The position numbers and the translations under genes are program-made. Shown piece by piece: positions 1 through 9,522 of a DNA stretch of 64,000 nt. The DNA comes from Micavibrio sp. (GTDB lineage Bacteria; Pseudomonadota; Alphaproteobacteria; Micavibrionales; UBA9664): NCBI GenBank assembly GCA_002699085.1, contig PAAR01000016.1, positions 62,001 through 126,000 on the forward strand. Reading direction: 5' to 3'. The notes under the pieces are model-generated. The model saw only the letters and a list, made by a program, of their open reading frames with translations. It was not told the origin of the DNA and made no database searches. Position 1 is the stretch's first letter, and the number at the start of each line of letters is the position of its first letter.

Positions 1-2
1 AA

Positions 3-2246
3 ATGAACCGCTTTAATAATGTAATTTTAGAGATTGAACGCACTATCGCCGCATCCGGCTTTTTGGATGGTGTGACACAAGGTTACCGCACCCTTAACAA
101 AACACTCGAAGACCCTGCGGTCGTGGATGCCGCGCGAGAATTAGGGCAAACATTAGGCTCTGCCATTGCAACAGCAGCGGAAGGCCTTGCGTTTCTGATA
201 GAAAATGCCGATTTGGCTGTCACGGCACTTGGAGTACTGGTGATTGCCCGCACAGTTGCGGGTGCGGTAACGCTTCTCAATGCATCCATTGCAAGTAATG
301 CAGGATTGATTGTCGGCCTTCACATGGCCAACAGCATTTCCACTGCCTTTGCCATCCGTCTTGTGGCGGTGGAAGCGGCAACCAAACTGGCAACATTGGC
401 GATGGTGGGATTTCGTTCTGCCTTAATGTTGGTGGGTGGCCCCGTGGGGCTGGCCGTATTGGCTGGTATTGCCGTTTTGAAACTCGCATCCGGTCATGAT
501 GCCGCAGCAAAAGCCGCCCGTGATCACGCCGAAGAATTAAAGGAGATCAAAGAAGAACTTGGCAAAACCGCCGAAGCCGCATCGGATTTAAGCGAGGCAT
601 TGAGTGAAAGTGAGAGCGTTTACCGTTTTACCAAGCAGCTGGAAACAGCCAAAGAAAATATCATCGATCTGCAAAAAGAATTAAAGTTCGGCGGCATAGG
701 TGGGTTTTGGGATCAATTTAGCCGTTTTGGCAAACCTCTTCAGAACGACCTTTACCAAATTCGCCAAGCCTTCAATCAGGGCAAGTTATCGGCGACGGAG
801 TATTCCGAAGCGTTATTCAAGCTGGCAACCAAATATCCTGACTTCGGTGAACAAGCTGAGGAAGTACAACGCCAAGTTTTTGCGTTACTGGCGGCAGAAC
901 GTGCCGCTAAAAAAGCCGCCGCCGCGCTGGATGAATTGCGGAATCCAAAAACCAAGAATGCTGCGCCAGATGCTCCAACGCCATCTGCCCCAGCAGAGGT
1001 GATCCCTGAATTATCGGACGCCGATAAAAAACGGATTACAGATCGCATCACGGAATTGCACGCAGAAGAACAAGCGCTTCAACGCTTAAATGCTGCACGC
1101 AATCAAGGCGAAACGGCAGTACGCCGTGCCATGATTGCCAATGAACAGGATCAGGCATTGCGTCGCTTGGGGCTGGATGTCACAGGCGCACAAAGTGATG
1201 AGCAAAAAGAATATGCCCAGCAGATTAAATCGCTGGTGGGTGATATCTATCAATTACAAGAAGCGGATAAAAGTTACCAAGACACCATCCGTGAAAATAA
1301 TAAGTTAGCGCAAGAACGTGAACGGCTGGTTGAAGATGTCCGCCAAAAATATGATGCGCTGGATACGTCTTTATCGGCGGCAATTAAACGTGCAGGTGAA
1401 TGGCGCAGTGAAGCTTTAACAGGTCTTGATAGCACCAAGGCGGGCTATGCTGATTTTGCCGCGCAGGTGGATGCGGTTTATAACGATATGATCGCCAAAG
1501 CTCGTGATGAGGATTTGCAAAATTCGAAACGCTGGGAAGACGGCATTAAACGCGGTTTGCAAAGCGTTATAGATGAAGCCGATGATATGGCGAGCAAAGC
1601 CGAGCGCGGTGTCACCTCTATGTTTAAAAGCATGGAAGATGCGCTGGTTAGTTTTGTTACAACGGGTAAGCTGGATTTTAAATCCATGGCTGATTCCATC
1701 ATCGCCGATATGGTGCGGATGCAAATCCAGTCCAGTATCACAAAACCACTGGCGGGTGCGCTGGGTGGTTTTCTGGGTGATATTGCAGGCTCAATCTTTG
1801 GTGCGCCTGCGGGCGCTGGCACGGCCTCCACAGCCACTGCTCACACTGGTGGTGTGATTGGCAACGACACTTTACGCATGCGCTCTGTCAATCCTGCGGT
1901 GTTTACAGGTGCGCCTCGTTTTCACACTGGCGGTATTGTCGGCAATGAAGTGCCGATTATCGCCAAACAAGGTGAAGCCGTCTTTACGCCAGGGCAGATG
2001 AAACTGCTGGGCGGAGCGCTGCAATCTAAGCCGAATGTGAATGTGTCGGTGCGTGTTGAAAACAATGCCAGCAATGCTCAGGCCAGAGCCGATGTTAGCC
2101 GTGACAGTGCAGGCAATATGGATTTGAAAATCATCATCGAGGAGATAGAAGGCAATTTATCGCGCAATATCGGACGTGGTGAAGGTCTAGCGCCAACGTT
2201 GGAGCGTCGCTACGGGCTTAACCCTGCGGCTGGGAGTTATAGGTAA
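3..2246 (+). CDS. Phage tail tape measure protein, probably 5'-partial at the window edge
   Basis: This is the C-terminal part of a tail tape measure protein, which sets tail length and occupies the lumen of a siphovirus tail. Residues about 50-165 hold long hydrophobic helices rich in Ala, Val, Leu and Gly. Residues about 165-530 are mostly charged, coiled-coil-like helix. Near residues 530-600 comes a region like the lambda tape-measure C-terminal domain (MTSMFKSMEDALVSF-type helix, then Gly/Ala-rich sequence), followed by two HTGG-x-x-GN repeats and the phrase KQGEAVFTPGQM, all typical of these proteins. The ORF begins with an ATG at base 3, but the first residues already look like the middle of a tape measure protein, so the true start is probably upstream of the window. 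The next gene begins directly after its stop, which fits a tail operon. Confidence 0.85.
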   Translation: MNRFNNVILEIERTIAASGFLDGVTQGYRTLNKTLEDPAVVDAARELGQTLGSAIATAAEGLAFLIENADLAVTALGVLVIARTVAGAVTLLNASIASNAGLIVGLHMANSISTAFAIRLVAVEAATKLATLAMVGFRSALMLVGGPVGLAVLAGIAVLKLASGHDAAAKAARDHAEELKEIKEELGKTAEAASDLSEALSESESVYRFTKQLETAKENIIDLQKELKFGGIGGFWDQFSRFGKPLQNDLYQIRQAFNQGKLSATEYSEALFKLATKYPDFGEQAEEVQRQVFALLAAERAAKKAAAALDELRNPKTKNAAPDAPTPSAPAEVIPELSDADKKRITDRITELHAEEQALQRLNAARNQGETAVRRAMIANEQDQALRRLGLDVTGAQSDEQKEYAQQIKSLVGDIYQLQEADKSYQDTIRENNKLAQERERLVEDVRQKYDALDTSLSAAIKRAGEWRSEALTGLDSTKAGYADFAAQVDAVYNDMIAKARDEDLQNSKRWEDGIKRGLQSVIDEADDMASKAERGVTSMFKSMEDALVSFVTTGKLDFKSMADSIIADMVRMQIQSSITKPLAGALGGFLGDIAGSIFGAPAGAGTASTATAHTGGVIGNDTLRMRSVNPAVFTGAPRFHTGGIVGNEVPIIAKQGEAVFTPGQMKLLGGALQSKPNVNVSVRVENNASNAQARADVSRDSAGNMDLKIIIEEIEGNLSRNIGRGEGLAPTLERRYGLNPAAGSYR

Positions 2247-2729
2247 ATGAGTGATATCACATGGCCATCAACATTGCCGTTACCAACGGTGCAAGGATAT
2301 GGCGTTCAGCCCGGCGAAGCGATTTTACGCACCGAGATGGAGGCAGGCCTTGCTCGTCAACGACGACGTTTTACCGATGTGCCGACGAAAGTATCTGTGC
2401 GCTGGATTATGCGGCGAGACCAATATGCCATTTTTGAAGGCTGGTATCGCTGGCATGCCCGTGAGGGGGCGAGCTGGTTTGCTATAACGCTTCTGGGTGG
2501 TCTTGGTCTTTTGGAGCAAGAAGCACGATTTACACGGCAGTTTTCATCACGGCTTTTGGCGGGTGGGACGCTTTGGGAGATTACATCGGAACTGGAAATT
2601 CGTGAACGGCCTGTTCTGGATGAAGGCTTGTTGAATTTGCTCCTCAGCGAAGATGCTCAAGGCATTATAACCGCTGGTGAAAACTTACATATTCTTGTGC
2701 ATCAGACTTTGCCGCTCCACCTTTATTAA
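2247..2729 (+). CDS. Phage tail protein, small, downstream of tape measure
   Basis: A 160-aa protein whose ATG follows the tape-measure stop codon with no gap (TAAATG), so the two are probably translationally coupled. It has a strongly basic early segment (RQRRRF), a Trp-rich middle (FEGWYRWHAREGASWF) and no signal peptide or membrane segment. The position right after the tape measure, and the Trp/aromatic-rich beta-type composition, fit a distal or minor tail component of the kind that sits between tape measure and tip. I do not recognise a specific family from the sequence alone. The role as a tail protein is inference from order. Confidence 0.7.
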   Translation: MSDITWPSTLPLPTVQGYGVQPGEAILRTEMEAGLARQRRRFTDVPTKVSVRWIMRRDQYAIFEGWYRWHAREGASWFAITLLGGLGLLEQEARFTRQFSSRLLAGGTLWEITSELEIRERPVLDEGLLNLLLSEDAQGIITAGENLHILVHQTLPLHLY

Positions 2730-2753
2730 CCACTTAACCAAAAGGAAGACATT

Positions 2754-3284
2754 ATGACCTTGCAGACCGATCTGCAGGATGCGGTGGCGCGTGTCCAAAC
2801 GGACAGCCAGCTCCTGCACAACATTGTCCACGGCGATGACCAGACAGAAGTGCCAACCGACGGCGGTAATGTCAAAAGTGCCGCCAAAGCTATCAAGGAT
2901 ATTGAGGATGGCATACAGGCCGGACTAACCGACCTTGGCGCATCAGCTGATCAGTTGAACAACGCTGTATCACAAACCGAAACCTATCGGGATGAAGCGC
3001 AATCTTCTGCCCAGTCAGCCTTGCAAACAGCCAATGCCCTTAATTTGCCAACCAACATTAACGGTCAGGCGGGAAAACTTCTGGCGGTCAAACAAGCTGA
3101 AGACGGGTTTGAGGTGATTGAATCCGTCGGGGTGTTTTACGGTCTGCGCGCCGATGGTTCAAAGCTCACGGCCATCACAGGGCAAGGCACATACAACGCC
3201 AATGATTTTGACACATGGTTCATCACGCTGCCAGGGGTGGATTTCAACATTAACGAGGATGGCCACCTCATTATCAATATTTAA
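2754..3284 (+). CDS. Phage tail-associated protein with N-terminal coiled coil
   Basis: A 176-aa acidic protein with a clear ribosome-binding site (AAGGAAG) before the ATG. Residues 1-100 are Gln/Asp/Ala-rich helix with heptad-like spacing, as in the stalks of tail fibres. The last 75 residues are Gly/Asn/Asp/Ile-rich and look beta-structured, ending in the short hydrophobic strand GHLIINI. This two-part plan (helical stalk, then small beta domain) fits a fibre or fibre-anchoring protein. It is 16 bases upstream of the RCC1-repeat gene and probably belongs with it in a receptor-binding unit. Function is inferred from architecture and neighbours. Confidence 0.6.
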   Translation: MTLQTDLQDAVARVQTDSQLLHNIVHGDDQTEVPTDGGNVKSAAKAIKDIEDGIQAGLTDLGASADQLNNAVSQTETYRDEAQSSAQSALQTANALNLPTNINGQAGKLLAVKQAEDGFEVIESVGVFYGLRADGSKLTAITGQGTYNANDFDTWFITLPGVDFNINEDGHLIINI

Positions 3285-3300
3285 GAAGGAGGCAAATTAA

Positions 3301-4965
3301 ATGACACAGATCGATTTAGGCAATATCCGCATTAACTGGCGCGGAGCCTATAACAGCGCTGGCAATTACGTGCGCCATGATGCCGTTTCATACCAAGGCT
3401 CAAGTTATATCGTCAAACGGACAGTGTCCGCCGTCACCCCCGTTCAAGGCGATGATTGGGATTTGATGGCAGCAGGTACGGATCAGCTTTCCCAAGAAGG
3501 TGATTTGCTGATCCATAATGGTGCTATTCCTGTTCGTCTTGCCCGTGGCGGTAATGCTCAAGTCTTGCAGATGGTGGGCAATCAACCTGCTTGGCGGGAT
3601 CAATCGCTCGATCCGTCCCGCCGTGTTTGGAAACTTGCCAAGGTGAACGGCATGGGCGGTTGGTACACGCGTGTTTATCTCATGGCTGATGGCACGATCA
3701 AAGCCTGTGGTTATGGCGGGAATTATTCCAATGGGGATTCCAATGGCTCGCATATTTACACGCCAAAGCGTGTGGCAACGGATGATCCGGATGTACGGTT
3801 TGTGGATGTGTTCTCAGGCGGCATGCAGCATTATGCCTTAACCGCCGATGGCGAAGTTTGGTCATGGGGGTTTAACAATTACGGACAGCTAGGACATGGC
3901 AATACCATTAATTTAGCGGTGGCCAAGCGTATTGAGTATTTTGTTCAAAACAATATCCAGATCGCCAAAGTTATCCCCGGTCGCCCGAATTATTACGACC
4001 ATGCCTGCACTTATTTCTTAACCACTGATGGCCGCGTTTATGCCTGCGGGATTAACAGTAACGGCAATCTTGGCAACGGAACATCCGCAAATCAATATAC
4101 GCCTATTCGCTGCGGGGCGCTGACCAATATTGTCGATGTCGCCACATCTGGTCTGCCCCATACGACATATGCCGTGCAAGATGACGGATCGCTCTGGGTT
4201 TGGGGCTATAATGGATATGGACAGCTCGGCCTTGGGGATACGACCAATCGGGAAACCCCCATTTTGCATCCCGCCTTTAATAATGTGATCAAGGCGTTGC
4301 CATCTTGCGGGTATAACACCGCTGGCTCTGGCCCGACAGGTTCCGGTCTTGTCTTATTAAGTGACGGTACATTATGGAGCGCTGGATATAACGGCAATGG
4401 CGCATTGGGGTTGGGCGATACAACGCAACGGACAAGTTTCACACAAATTATGCTACCCGCCGTTACCTTCACAGATATTTTTGTGGGCGATGGTCGCTAT
4501 GCAAGCGGTGGGGGCATTACCAATCAGGGTGATGTTTACCTCTGGGGGTATAACGCCTACGGCCAGTTGGGAACGGACAACACAACCAACCAACTCTCCC
4601 CGCAAAAACCAGCAGGAAGCTTCCAAGGTAATGTGACAAAGGCCGCCTTTGGCGGTGGGTGCAGCTATGAGGGCTGTATCCTGCAAGCAGGCAATGATCT
4701 ATGGGGCGCTGGGTATTCCGGCAATGCCAATCTGGGGATTAACAGCTTTGCCGCCACCAATAATACATTCCAACGCGTGCTTGGGCAGTCCGGCGTGATC
4801 GAGGACTGGAATTGTTATGGCCAAGGTACAGCCTCATGGGGGCTGGGCGTTTTGTATGACGACGGGCGCGTGGATGCTTGTGGTGACAATAACTCCTACG
4901 GCGAAACAGGCACACAAGTCGGCAATCTGCATGACGTAGCAACATTAACCAATGTCATTTTCTAG
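3301..4965 (+). CDS. RCC1-repeat (beta-propeller) tail fibre-like protein
   Basis: A 554-aa protein in two parts. Residues 1-100 resemble the beta-rich tail-anchoring segments found at the N-terminus of phage fibres (INWRGAYNSAGNYVRHDAV, with GSSY soon after). From about residue 110 to the end there are seven or eight RCC1-type repeats, seen as recurring WG-Y-N-x-x-GQLG-x-G units such as VWSWGFNNYGQLGHG, LWVWGYNGYGQLGLG and VYLWGYNAYGQLG. RCC1 repeats fold as a seven-bladed propeller, so this is probably a receptor- or glycan-binding head. The start is well set by a strong AAGGAGG site 8 bases upstream. It lies between the tape measure and the tip genes rather than after the tip gene. The repeat assignment is firm; receptor binding is inferred. 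Confidence 0.8.
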   Translation: MTQIDLGNIRINWRGAYNSAGNYVRHDAVSYQGSSYIVKRTVSAVTPVQGDDWDLMAAGTDQLSQEGDLLIHNGAIPVRLARGGNAQVLQMVGNQPAWRDQSLDPSRRVWKLAKVNGMGGWYTRVYLMADGTIKACGYGGNYSNGDSNGSHIYTPKRVATDDPDVRFVDVFSGGMQHYALTADGEVWSWGFNNYGQLGHGNTINLAVAKRIEYFVQNNIQIAKVIPGRPNYYDHACTYFLTTDGRVYACGINSNGNLGNGTSANQYTPIRCGALTNIVDVATSGLPHTTYAVQDDGSLWVWGYNGYGQLGLGDTTNRETPILHPAFNNVIKALPSCGYNTAGSGPTGSGLVLLSDGTLWSAGYNGNGALGLGDTTQRTSFTQIMLPAVTFTDIFVGDGRYASGGGITNQGDVYLWGYNAYGQLGTDNTTNQLSPQKPAGSFQGNVTKAAFGGGCSYEGCILQAGNDLWGAGYSGNANLGINSFAATNNTFQRVLGQSGVIEDWNCYGQGTASWGLGVLYDDGRVDACGDNNSYGETGTQVGNLHDVATLTNVIF

Positions 4966-4974
4966 GAGGCTTTT

Positions 4975-5433
4975 ATGAACCTAAAATCTTATTTGCAGAC
5001 CCGCGCGCCGGTTTTTACCGAAAGTGAAATCGCGCCCATCCATCTGGCGGATCTGAACGGACGGCATTATTACGCTTTTGCCGAAGATGTCACCCCGCCA
5101 TCGGGTGGCAAGGCTGTGCCTGATAACAAGCTGAAGGACGTTATTTCAAACAGCCAGTTGATCCGCCAGATTAAGGAAGAGGCTGGTCGACGTATTACGG
5201 ACATTGCGCCCGTGTGGAAACAGCAAAATGCGTTGGCAGATTTGTATCTGTTGGGTGATCGCACCGACCTGACCGAAGCCGAACAAGAAACGCTTACCAA
5301 AGCGCAAGATTTGCTGGCACAGGTGCAAGTGTTGCGTCAGCGTTCAAACGCCATCGAAGCCTCATTCTTAAACGGTGTGGCGGTGGATTATCTGACCGAT
5401 AAAGCTTGGGGGGAGTCTGAGGATGCCGAATAA
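4975..5433 (+). CDS. Phage tail protein of unknown function (possible fibre chaperone or assembly factor)
   Basis: A 152-aa soluble protein preceded by a strong TAGGAGG site, 9 bases after the RCC1 fibre gene. The N-terminal third is beta-like and the rest (residues 50-140) is charged helix (SNSQLIRQIKEEAGRRI, then LTEAEQETLTKAQDLLAQV). The shape of a small protein just after a fibre gene, with a helical C-terminal half, resembles fibre-assembly chaperones, but no diagnostic motif is visible. Its last 11 bases overlap the start of the DUF1833 gene, so it is part of the same late transcript. Confidence 0.6.
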   Translation: MNLKSYLQTRAPVFTESEIAPIHLADLNGRHYYAFAEDVTPPSGGKAVPDNKLKDVISNSQLIRQIKEEAGRRITDIAPVWKQQNALADLYLLGDRTDLTEAEQETLTKAQDLLAQVQVLRQRSNAIEASFLNGVAVDYLTDKAWGESEDAE

Positions 5434-5965
5434 TGCTTTATCAGAAGCCTTGCGTGAAGCCTATGCCTCTGCACCCAGTGACGTCGTAATTTTGCACACG
5501 CTGGAGCTGCGCCATCCGTCCTTTATCGATGATGATAACCAGCCGATGGCCATTCGCGTGGTGCGGGATAATCAGAATTTGACCGCCCGCATGGAAGCGA
5601 CAGCCCCGCTCAATGCCGGTGAGATGGTCGAATTTATCGCCATGGGGTTTGATCTGGAATTACCCCCTGTTGATACTGCGCCTGTGCCAGAAATTTCCAT
5701 CACGCTGGATAATGTCAGCCGTGAGATCGTGACGCATTTGGATCGGGCAGCAGAAAGCCAAGATAAAATCGAAATCACTTACCGCCCGTATTTGTCAGAT
5801 GATTTGGAAGGGCCGCAAATGGACCCGCCATTTACGCTAGTATTAACGGAGGTCAGTGCTGATGCTTCTCGTGTGACCGGTAAGGCCCGCATGCTCGATG
5901 TCGGGAATAAAGCCTTCCCATCAGAAACTTATAACGCTTTACGTTTTGCAGGGCTGACGCGATGA
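5423..5965 (+). CDS. DUF1833 family phage tail protein
   Basis: A 180-aa protein that matches the DUF1833 tail family: an opening such as SEALREAYASAPSDVVILHTLELRHPSF, an early segment on applying values (RVVRDNQNLTARME), a central IEITYRPYLSDDL strand and the ending NKAFPSETYNALRF. Members are found just before the NlpC/P60 peptidase and J-like tip genes in many siphoviruses and are thought to be tail-tip components. The gene overlaps its upstream neighbour by 11 bases and the downstream NlpC gene by 4 bases (ATGA). The family call rests on recalled sequence patterns. Confidence 0.8.
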   Translation: MPNNALSEALREAYASAPSDVVILHTLELRHPSFIDDDNQPMAIRVVRDNQNLTARMEATAPLNAGEMVEFIAMGFDLELPPVDTAPVPEISITLDNVSREIVTHLDRAAESQDKIEITYRPYLSDDLEGPQMDPPFTLVLTEVSADASRVTGKARMLDVGNKAFPSETYNALRFAGLTR

Positions 5966-6366
5966 CACATTGGGCAACAGACTATATCGGCAAGCCGTGG
6001 GTTGTCGCATCGGACGGGCCTGAGGCTTATGACTGCTGGGGCTTGGTGGTGGCGATCCATAAACGCCTTTATGAGCGGGATTTAACCATTATCCCTGTGC
6101 AGGAAAACAACCTGCGTCAGCTGATTAAAACCATTGATGCCCATCCGGAGCGGGCAAATTGGGATGTGGTGCATAAACCGATGGAAGGTGACATTGCCCT
6201 GATGCGTCAATCTCGCCATCCGATCCATGTCGGGATCTGGCTCGATATTGACGGCGGCGGAATGCTCCATTGCATGCAAGGCGCAGGCGTTGTGTTTCAA
6301 AATCTGCATAGCCTGTCTCTCACAGGCTGGAAAATCGAAAATTATTATCGCTACATTGGGGAATAA
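5962..6366 (+). CDS. NlpC/P60 (C40) tail-tip peptidoglycan hydrolase
   Basis: A 134-aa cysteine peptidase of the NlpC/P60 type. The catalytic Cys is at residue 25 in the DCWG motif, and the His at residue 89 in PIHVGIWL, the usual position at the start of the second strand; the short aromatic C-terminus (WKIENYYRY) is typical of tail-tip members. In lambda-like phages this enzyme (gpK-like) sits in the tail tip and is thought to help open the cell wall at infection. It lacks a signal peptide, as expected for a virion protein. It overlaps the DUF1833 gene by 4 bases and is 2 bases from the tip-protein gene. Confidence 0.88.
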   Translation: MTHWATDYIGKPWVVASDGPEAYDCWGLVVAIHKRLYERDLTIIPVQENNLRQLIKTIDAHPERANWDVVHKPMEGDIALMRQSRHPIHVGIWLDIDGGGMLHCMQGAGVVFQNLHSLSLTGWKIENYYRYIGE

Positions 6367-6368
6367 CC

Positions 6369-8624
6369 ATGGCGCAAATTGCCATTCATCATAATCCGTT
6401 TCATCTGCATCAAAATGTTGATCTGTTTGAACCGAATGTCGGGCAAACCGTGCGTGGATGGTTGGACGACCATGGAATCGTAGAATTCTCAAAGCCAACT
6501 TTATGCCTTGTGGATGGCGAGCCTGTTTTGCGGAAAGACTGGCCGCTGGTGGTGATTACCAAAGATACGGTGGTTAGCTTTATCGCTTTACCGCAAGGCG
6601 GTGGTGGTGGCAGTAAAATTCTACGCACAGTTCTAACCATTGCCGTGATGGTGGCCGCTCCTTATGCGGGTGCAGTACTGGCAGGAACGCTGGGTGTCAC
6701 TAGTGCGATTGGAACATCATTATTAACGGCAGGGATAGCTCTCGCTGGATCGGCGCTGGTCAATGCGCTTATTCCGCCACCGATGCCAAGCTCTGCCATC
6801 AGCAATTATAATGCGACCAGTCCCAGCCCGACATATTCTCTGCAGGCACAAGGTAACCAAGCCCGTCTTGGTGAGCCGATCCCTGTTGTGTATGGGCGGC
6901 ATGTTGTTTATCCCGATTTTGGGGCAACGCCTTATGCAGAGTTCGTGAATAATGACCAGTTTTTATTCCAGCTCCATGTCATCGGTCAGGGCGAATACGA
7001 TATTGAAGCCATCCGCATTGAAGATACGCCGATCAGCTCTTTTGATGAGATTGAGTACGAAATCATCCAGCCCGGTGGGAACGTAACACTCTTTGATACC
7101 GATGTTGTAACTGCGCCTGAAATCGCAGGACAAGAGCTTCTTTCTACTGGTGACGGTGGGGATTGGGTTGGGCCGTTTGTTGCCAATCCATCTGAAACCC
7201 TGACAACGCTTTTGGCGCTGGATATGATCCTGCCAAAAGGTTTGTATTACGCCAATGACAGTGGCGGTCTCAATAACCGCACGGCTTCATGGGATATTGA
7301 AGCGCGTTTGATTGATGATGACGGCTTGGCGCTGGGCGGTTGGTTTAATCTCGGCTCAGAAACCATCACAGACAACACCAACACCGCTATTCGAAACACT
7401 TATAAATACCCTGTGCCTGCCGGACGCTATGAAGTGCGCGCTATTCGCACCAATGCCAAGGATATGTCAGCTCGTGCAGGAAGTGATCTCAACTGGAATG
7501 CGCTCAAAGCTCATCTGGTCCACGATGATGATTTTGGCAATGTCACGCTGCTGGCCATGAAAATGCGTGCAACGGATAATCTATCGCAACGCTCATCACG
7601 AATGGTGAATTGCATCGTCACCCGTAAATTGCCGATTTGGGATAGCGTGGCCGGCTGGTCTGCACCGCAAGCCACACGATCCATTGCATGGGCGTGCGCC
7701 GATATCCTCAAAAGCAGCTATGGCGCAAAACTGGAAGACAGCCGTATCGATTTGCAGGCACTGGTGACCTTGGAGGCAATATGGAGCACACGCGGGGATA
7801 CATTTAACGGCGTGTTCGACCGCAAACTCACTGTGTGGGATGCGTTATCACAAGTGGCTCGCTGTGGCCGTGCCGTTGCATTCTTACAGGGCGGACTGGT
7901 GCGGTTTGTGCGGGACGAGCCAAAAACCCTTCCTGTGGCATTGTTCTCACCTCGTAATATCGTCAAAGGCAGTTTCAAAATCGATTATGTGATGCCGGGG
8001 GAAGATACTGCGGACAGTGTCACGGTTGAATTCTTCAACGAAAAAACATGGAAACCCGATGAGGTGACAGTCAGCCTGCCAGATAGCAGTGCCGACCAAC
8101 CTGCGACCGTTTCGCTCTTCGGCAGTACAGACAAAAACCATGCCATTCGAGAAGGCCTCTATATGGCCGCCGCCAATCGCTATCGCAGACGGATGGTGAG
8201 TTTCAAAACGGAGCTGGAAGGTTTGATCCCGACCTATGGCGATTTGATCGCCATATCCCATGATATGCCGCGCTGGGGCGAAGCCGGTGATATTACTGCC
8301 TATGAGTATCCATATTTAAACTTGTCAGAGGGCGTGAGTTTTACTGAAGGTGATAGCCATTACATCGTGCTGCGTAAAAAAGACGGATCGGTTAGTGGGC
8401 CGTGGCTGGTCACCGCAGGTGCAAATCAACGACAAGTCATGCTGGGCGAAGAATTGGACTTCACACCCTACACAGGTAGTGAGAAAGAGCGCACGCATTT
8501 TGCCTTCGGTATCGGTGAACAATGGGGAGTCCTTGCCCGTGTGACCGCCGTCAAACCGCGCGGTGATCTGGTCGAGATTGCCAGCGTTGTCGAAAACCCT
8601 CTGGTCCATACAGCGGATCAATAA
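6369..8624 (+). CDS. Phage tail tip / host-specificity protein (J-like)
   Basis: A 751-aa central tail-tip protein of the lambda gpJ type. The N-terminus is beta-rich, then residues about 80-135 form a Gly/Ala-rich hydrophobic stretch (TIAVMVAAPYAGAVLAGTLG) that is typical of these proteins, followed by GNQARLGEPIPVVYGRH, the conserved phrase that begins the tip assembly domain. The middle includes the usual WDALSQVARCGRA and RFVRDEP segments. It is shorter than lambda gpJ (about 1130 aa) and lacks long fibronectin-type repeats. In this phage, host recognition may therefore be carried mainly by the upstream RCC1 protein. The last tail gene before the lysis block. Confidence 0.85.
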   Translation: MAQIAIHHNPFHLHQNVDLFEPNVGQTVRGWLDDHGIVEFSKPTLCLVDGEPVLRKDWPLVVITKDTVVSFIALPQGGGGGSKILRTVLTIAVMVAAPYAGAVLAGTLGVTSAIGTSLLTAGIALAGSALVNALIPPPMPSSAISNYNATSPSPTYSLQAQGNQARLGEPIPVVYGRHVVYPDFGATPYAEFVNNDQFLFQLHVIGQGEYDIEAIRIEDTPISSFDEIEYEIIQPGGNVTLFDTDVVTAPEIAGQELLSTGDGGDWVGPFVANPSETLTTLLALDMILPKGLYYANDSGGLNNRTASWDIEARLIDDDGLALGGWFNLGSETITDNTNTAIRNTYKYPVPAGRYEVRAIRTNAKDMSARAGSDLNWNALKAHLVHDDDFGNVTLLAMKMRATDNLSQRSSRMVNCIVTRKLPIWDSVAGWSAPQATRSIAWACADILKSSYGAKLEDSRIDLQALVTLEAIWSTRGDTFNGVFDRKLTVWDALSQVARCGRAVAFLQGGLVRFVRDEPKTLPVALFSPRNIVKGSFKIDYVMPGEDTADSVTVEFFNEKTWKPDEVTVSLPDSSADQPATVSLFGSTDKNHAIREGLYMAAANRYRRRMVSFKTELEGLIPTYGDLIAISHDMPRWGEAGDITAYEYPYLNLSEGVSFTEGDSHYIVLRKKDGSVSGPWLVTAGANQRQVMLGEELDFTPYTGSEKERTHFAFGIGEQWGVLARVTAVKPRGDLVEIASVVENPLVHTADQ

Positions 8625-8654
8625 TTTTAATCAAAAACTACAGGAGTAAAAAAC

Positions 8655-8918
8655 ATGTCCCTTGCTGAATGGGGCCTGCTGTTTGGCGTGCTTGCCAACA
8701 GCATCGGCCTTTTAATTGCGCTGGTTAAAATCGTCGCGTGGATTTCATCACACATCGCCACGGTCAACGAGCGCCTCAATAACCTCGAAAACCAAGTCAA
8801 TAACGACATCACCGGTCGTAAAGTCGTCGGTGAAATGCGTCAGGACATCGCTGTCATCAAAACCCAGATCACCGATATTCGAGACGATCTGAAGGCGATG
8901 CGTACCCCAATCAATTAA
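8655..8918 (+). CDS. Small phage membrane protein with coiled-coil tail
   Basis: An 87-aa protein with one N-terminal membrane helix (GLLFGVLANSIGLLIALVKIVAWI) followed by a charged coiled coil (ERLNNLENQVNN, IAVIKTQITDIRDDL). A good AGGAGT site lies upstream. It sits between the tip gene and the three-helix holin gene, so it probably belongs to the lysis block, for example as a holin partner or spanin-like protein, but no lipobox or other diagnostic motif is present. Function is inferred from place and shape. Confidence 0.6.
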   Translation: MSLAEWGLLFGVLANSIGLLIALVKIVAWISSHIATVNERLNNLENQVNNDITGRKVVGEMRQDIAVIKTQITDIRDDLKAMRTPIN

Positions 8919-8954
8919 CCAACCACCACCCAAAACCATGAAAGGAAAAATATC

Positions 8955-9434
8955 ATGCTGACATTACTTGGAAGCCTGCTGGGCTTTTTATCATCCGCGT
9001 TTCCGGATTTCTTAAAACTTTGGCGCGACCATTCAGACCGTAAACACGAACTGGCTATACTGGATCGGCAAATGGAGGCACAACGCCAAGGCCACACACA
9101 ACGCCTCGAAGAAATACAGGTGCAGGCCGATATTGCCGAAAGCAACGCGCTATACAGCCACGCAAGCCAACCCAGTGGCGTGAAATGGGTCGAGGCTCTG
9201 CGGGCATCGGTGCGTCCGATTATCACCTATGCGTTTTTTATTCTGTTCGCCACAGTGAAAACCGCCGCTCTGTTCAAGCTATTGGATCAGGGTGTCGGAA
9301 TTACCGATGGACTGATTGCTGTGTGGGATGGCGAAACACAGGCATTATTTGCTGCAGTCATGTCCTTCTGGTTTGGTCAGCGCGCCTTGGCGAAATTTCG
9401 TTATCACGGCCCTTCGGGTCGCTCAAATCCTTGA
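8955..9434 (+). CDS. Putative holin, three-TM GTA-holin type
   Basis: A 159-aa protein with a short hydrophobic N-terminus (LGSLLGFLSSAF), a charged amphipathic helix (residues about 20-70: HSDRKHELAILDRQMEAQRQ), and two membrane helices (PIITYAFFILFATVKTAALF; then ALFAAVMSFWFGQRAL). This order matches the holin family with three hydrophobic segments that is found with gene transfer agents and alphaproteobacterial prophages. It would make membrane holes to release the lysozyme encoded downstream. The ATG has an AAAGGA site 9 bases upstream. Confidence 0.75.
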   Translation: MLTLLGSLLGFLSSAFPDFLKLWRDHSDRKHELAILDRQMEAQRQGHTQRLEEIQVQADIAESNALYSHASQPSGVKWVEALRASVRPIITYAFFILFATVKTAALFKLLDQGVGITDGLIAVWDGETQALFAAVMSFWFGQRALAKFRYHGPSGRSNP

Positions 9435-9522
9435 TAAATAGCATCTTATTCACTTGATAAGCTTCGGGAAAGAAGCGTTACTGTTACTCACAAAAAGCAA
9501 TTGAAAACAAGGATATAGAACA

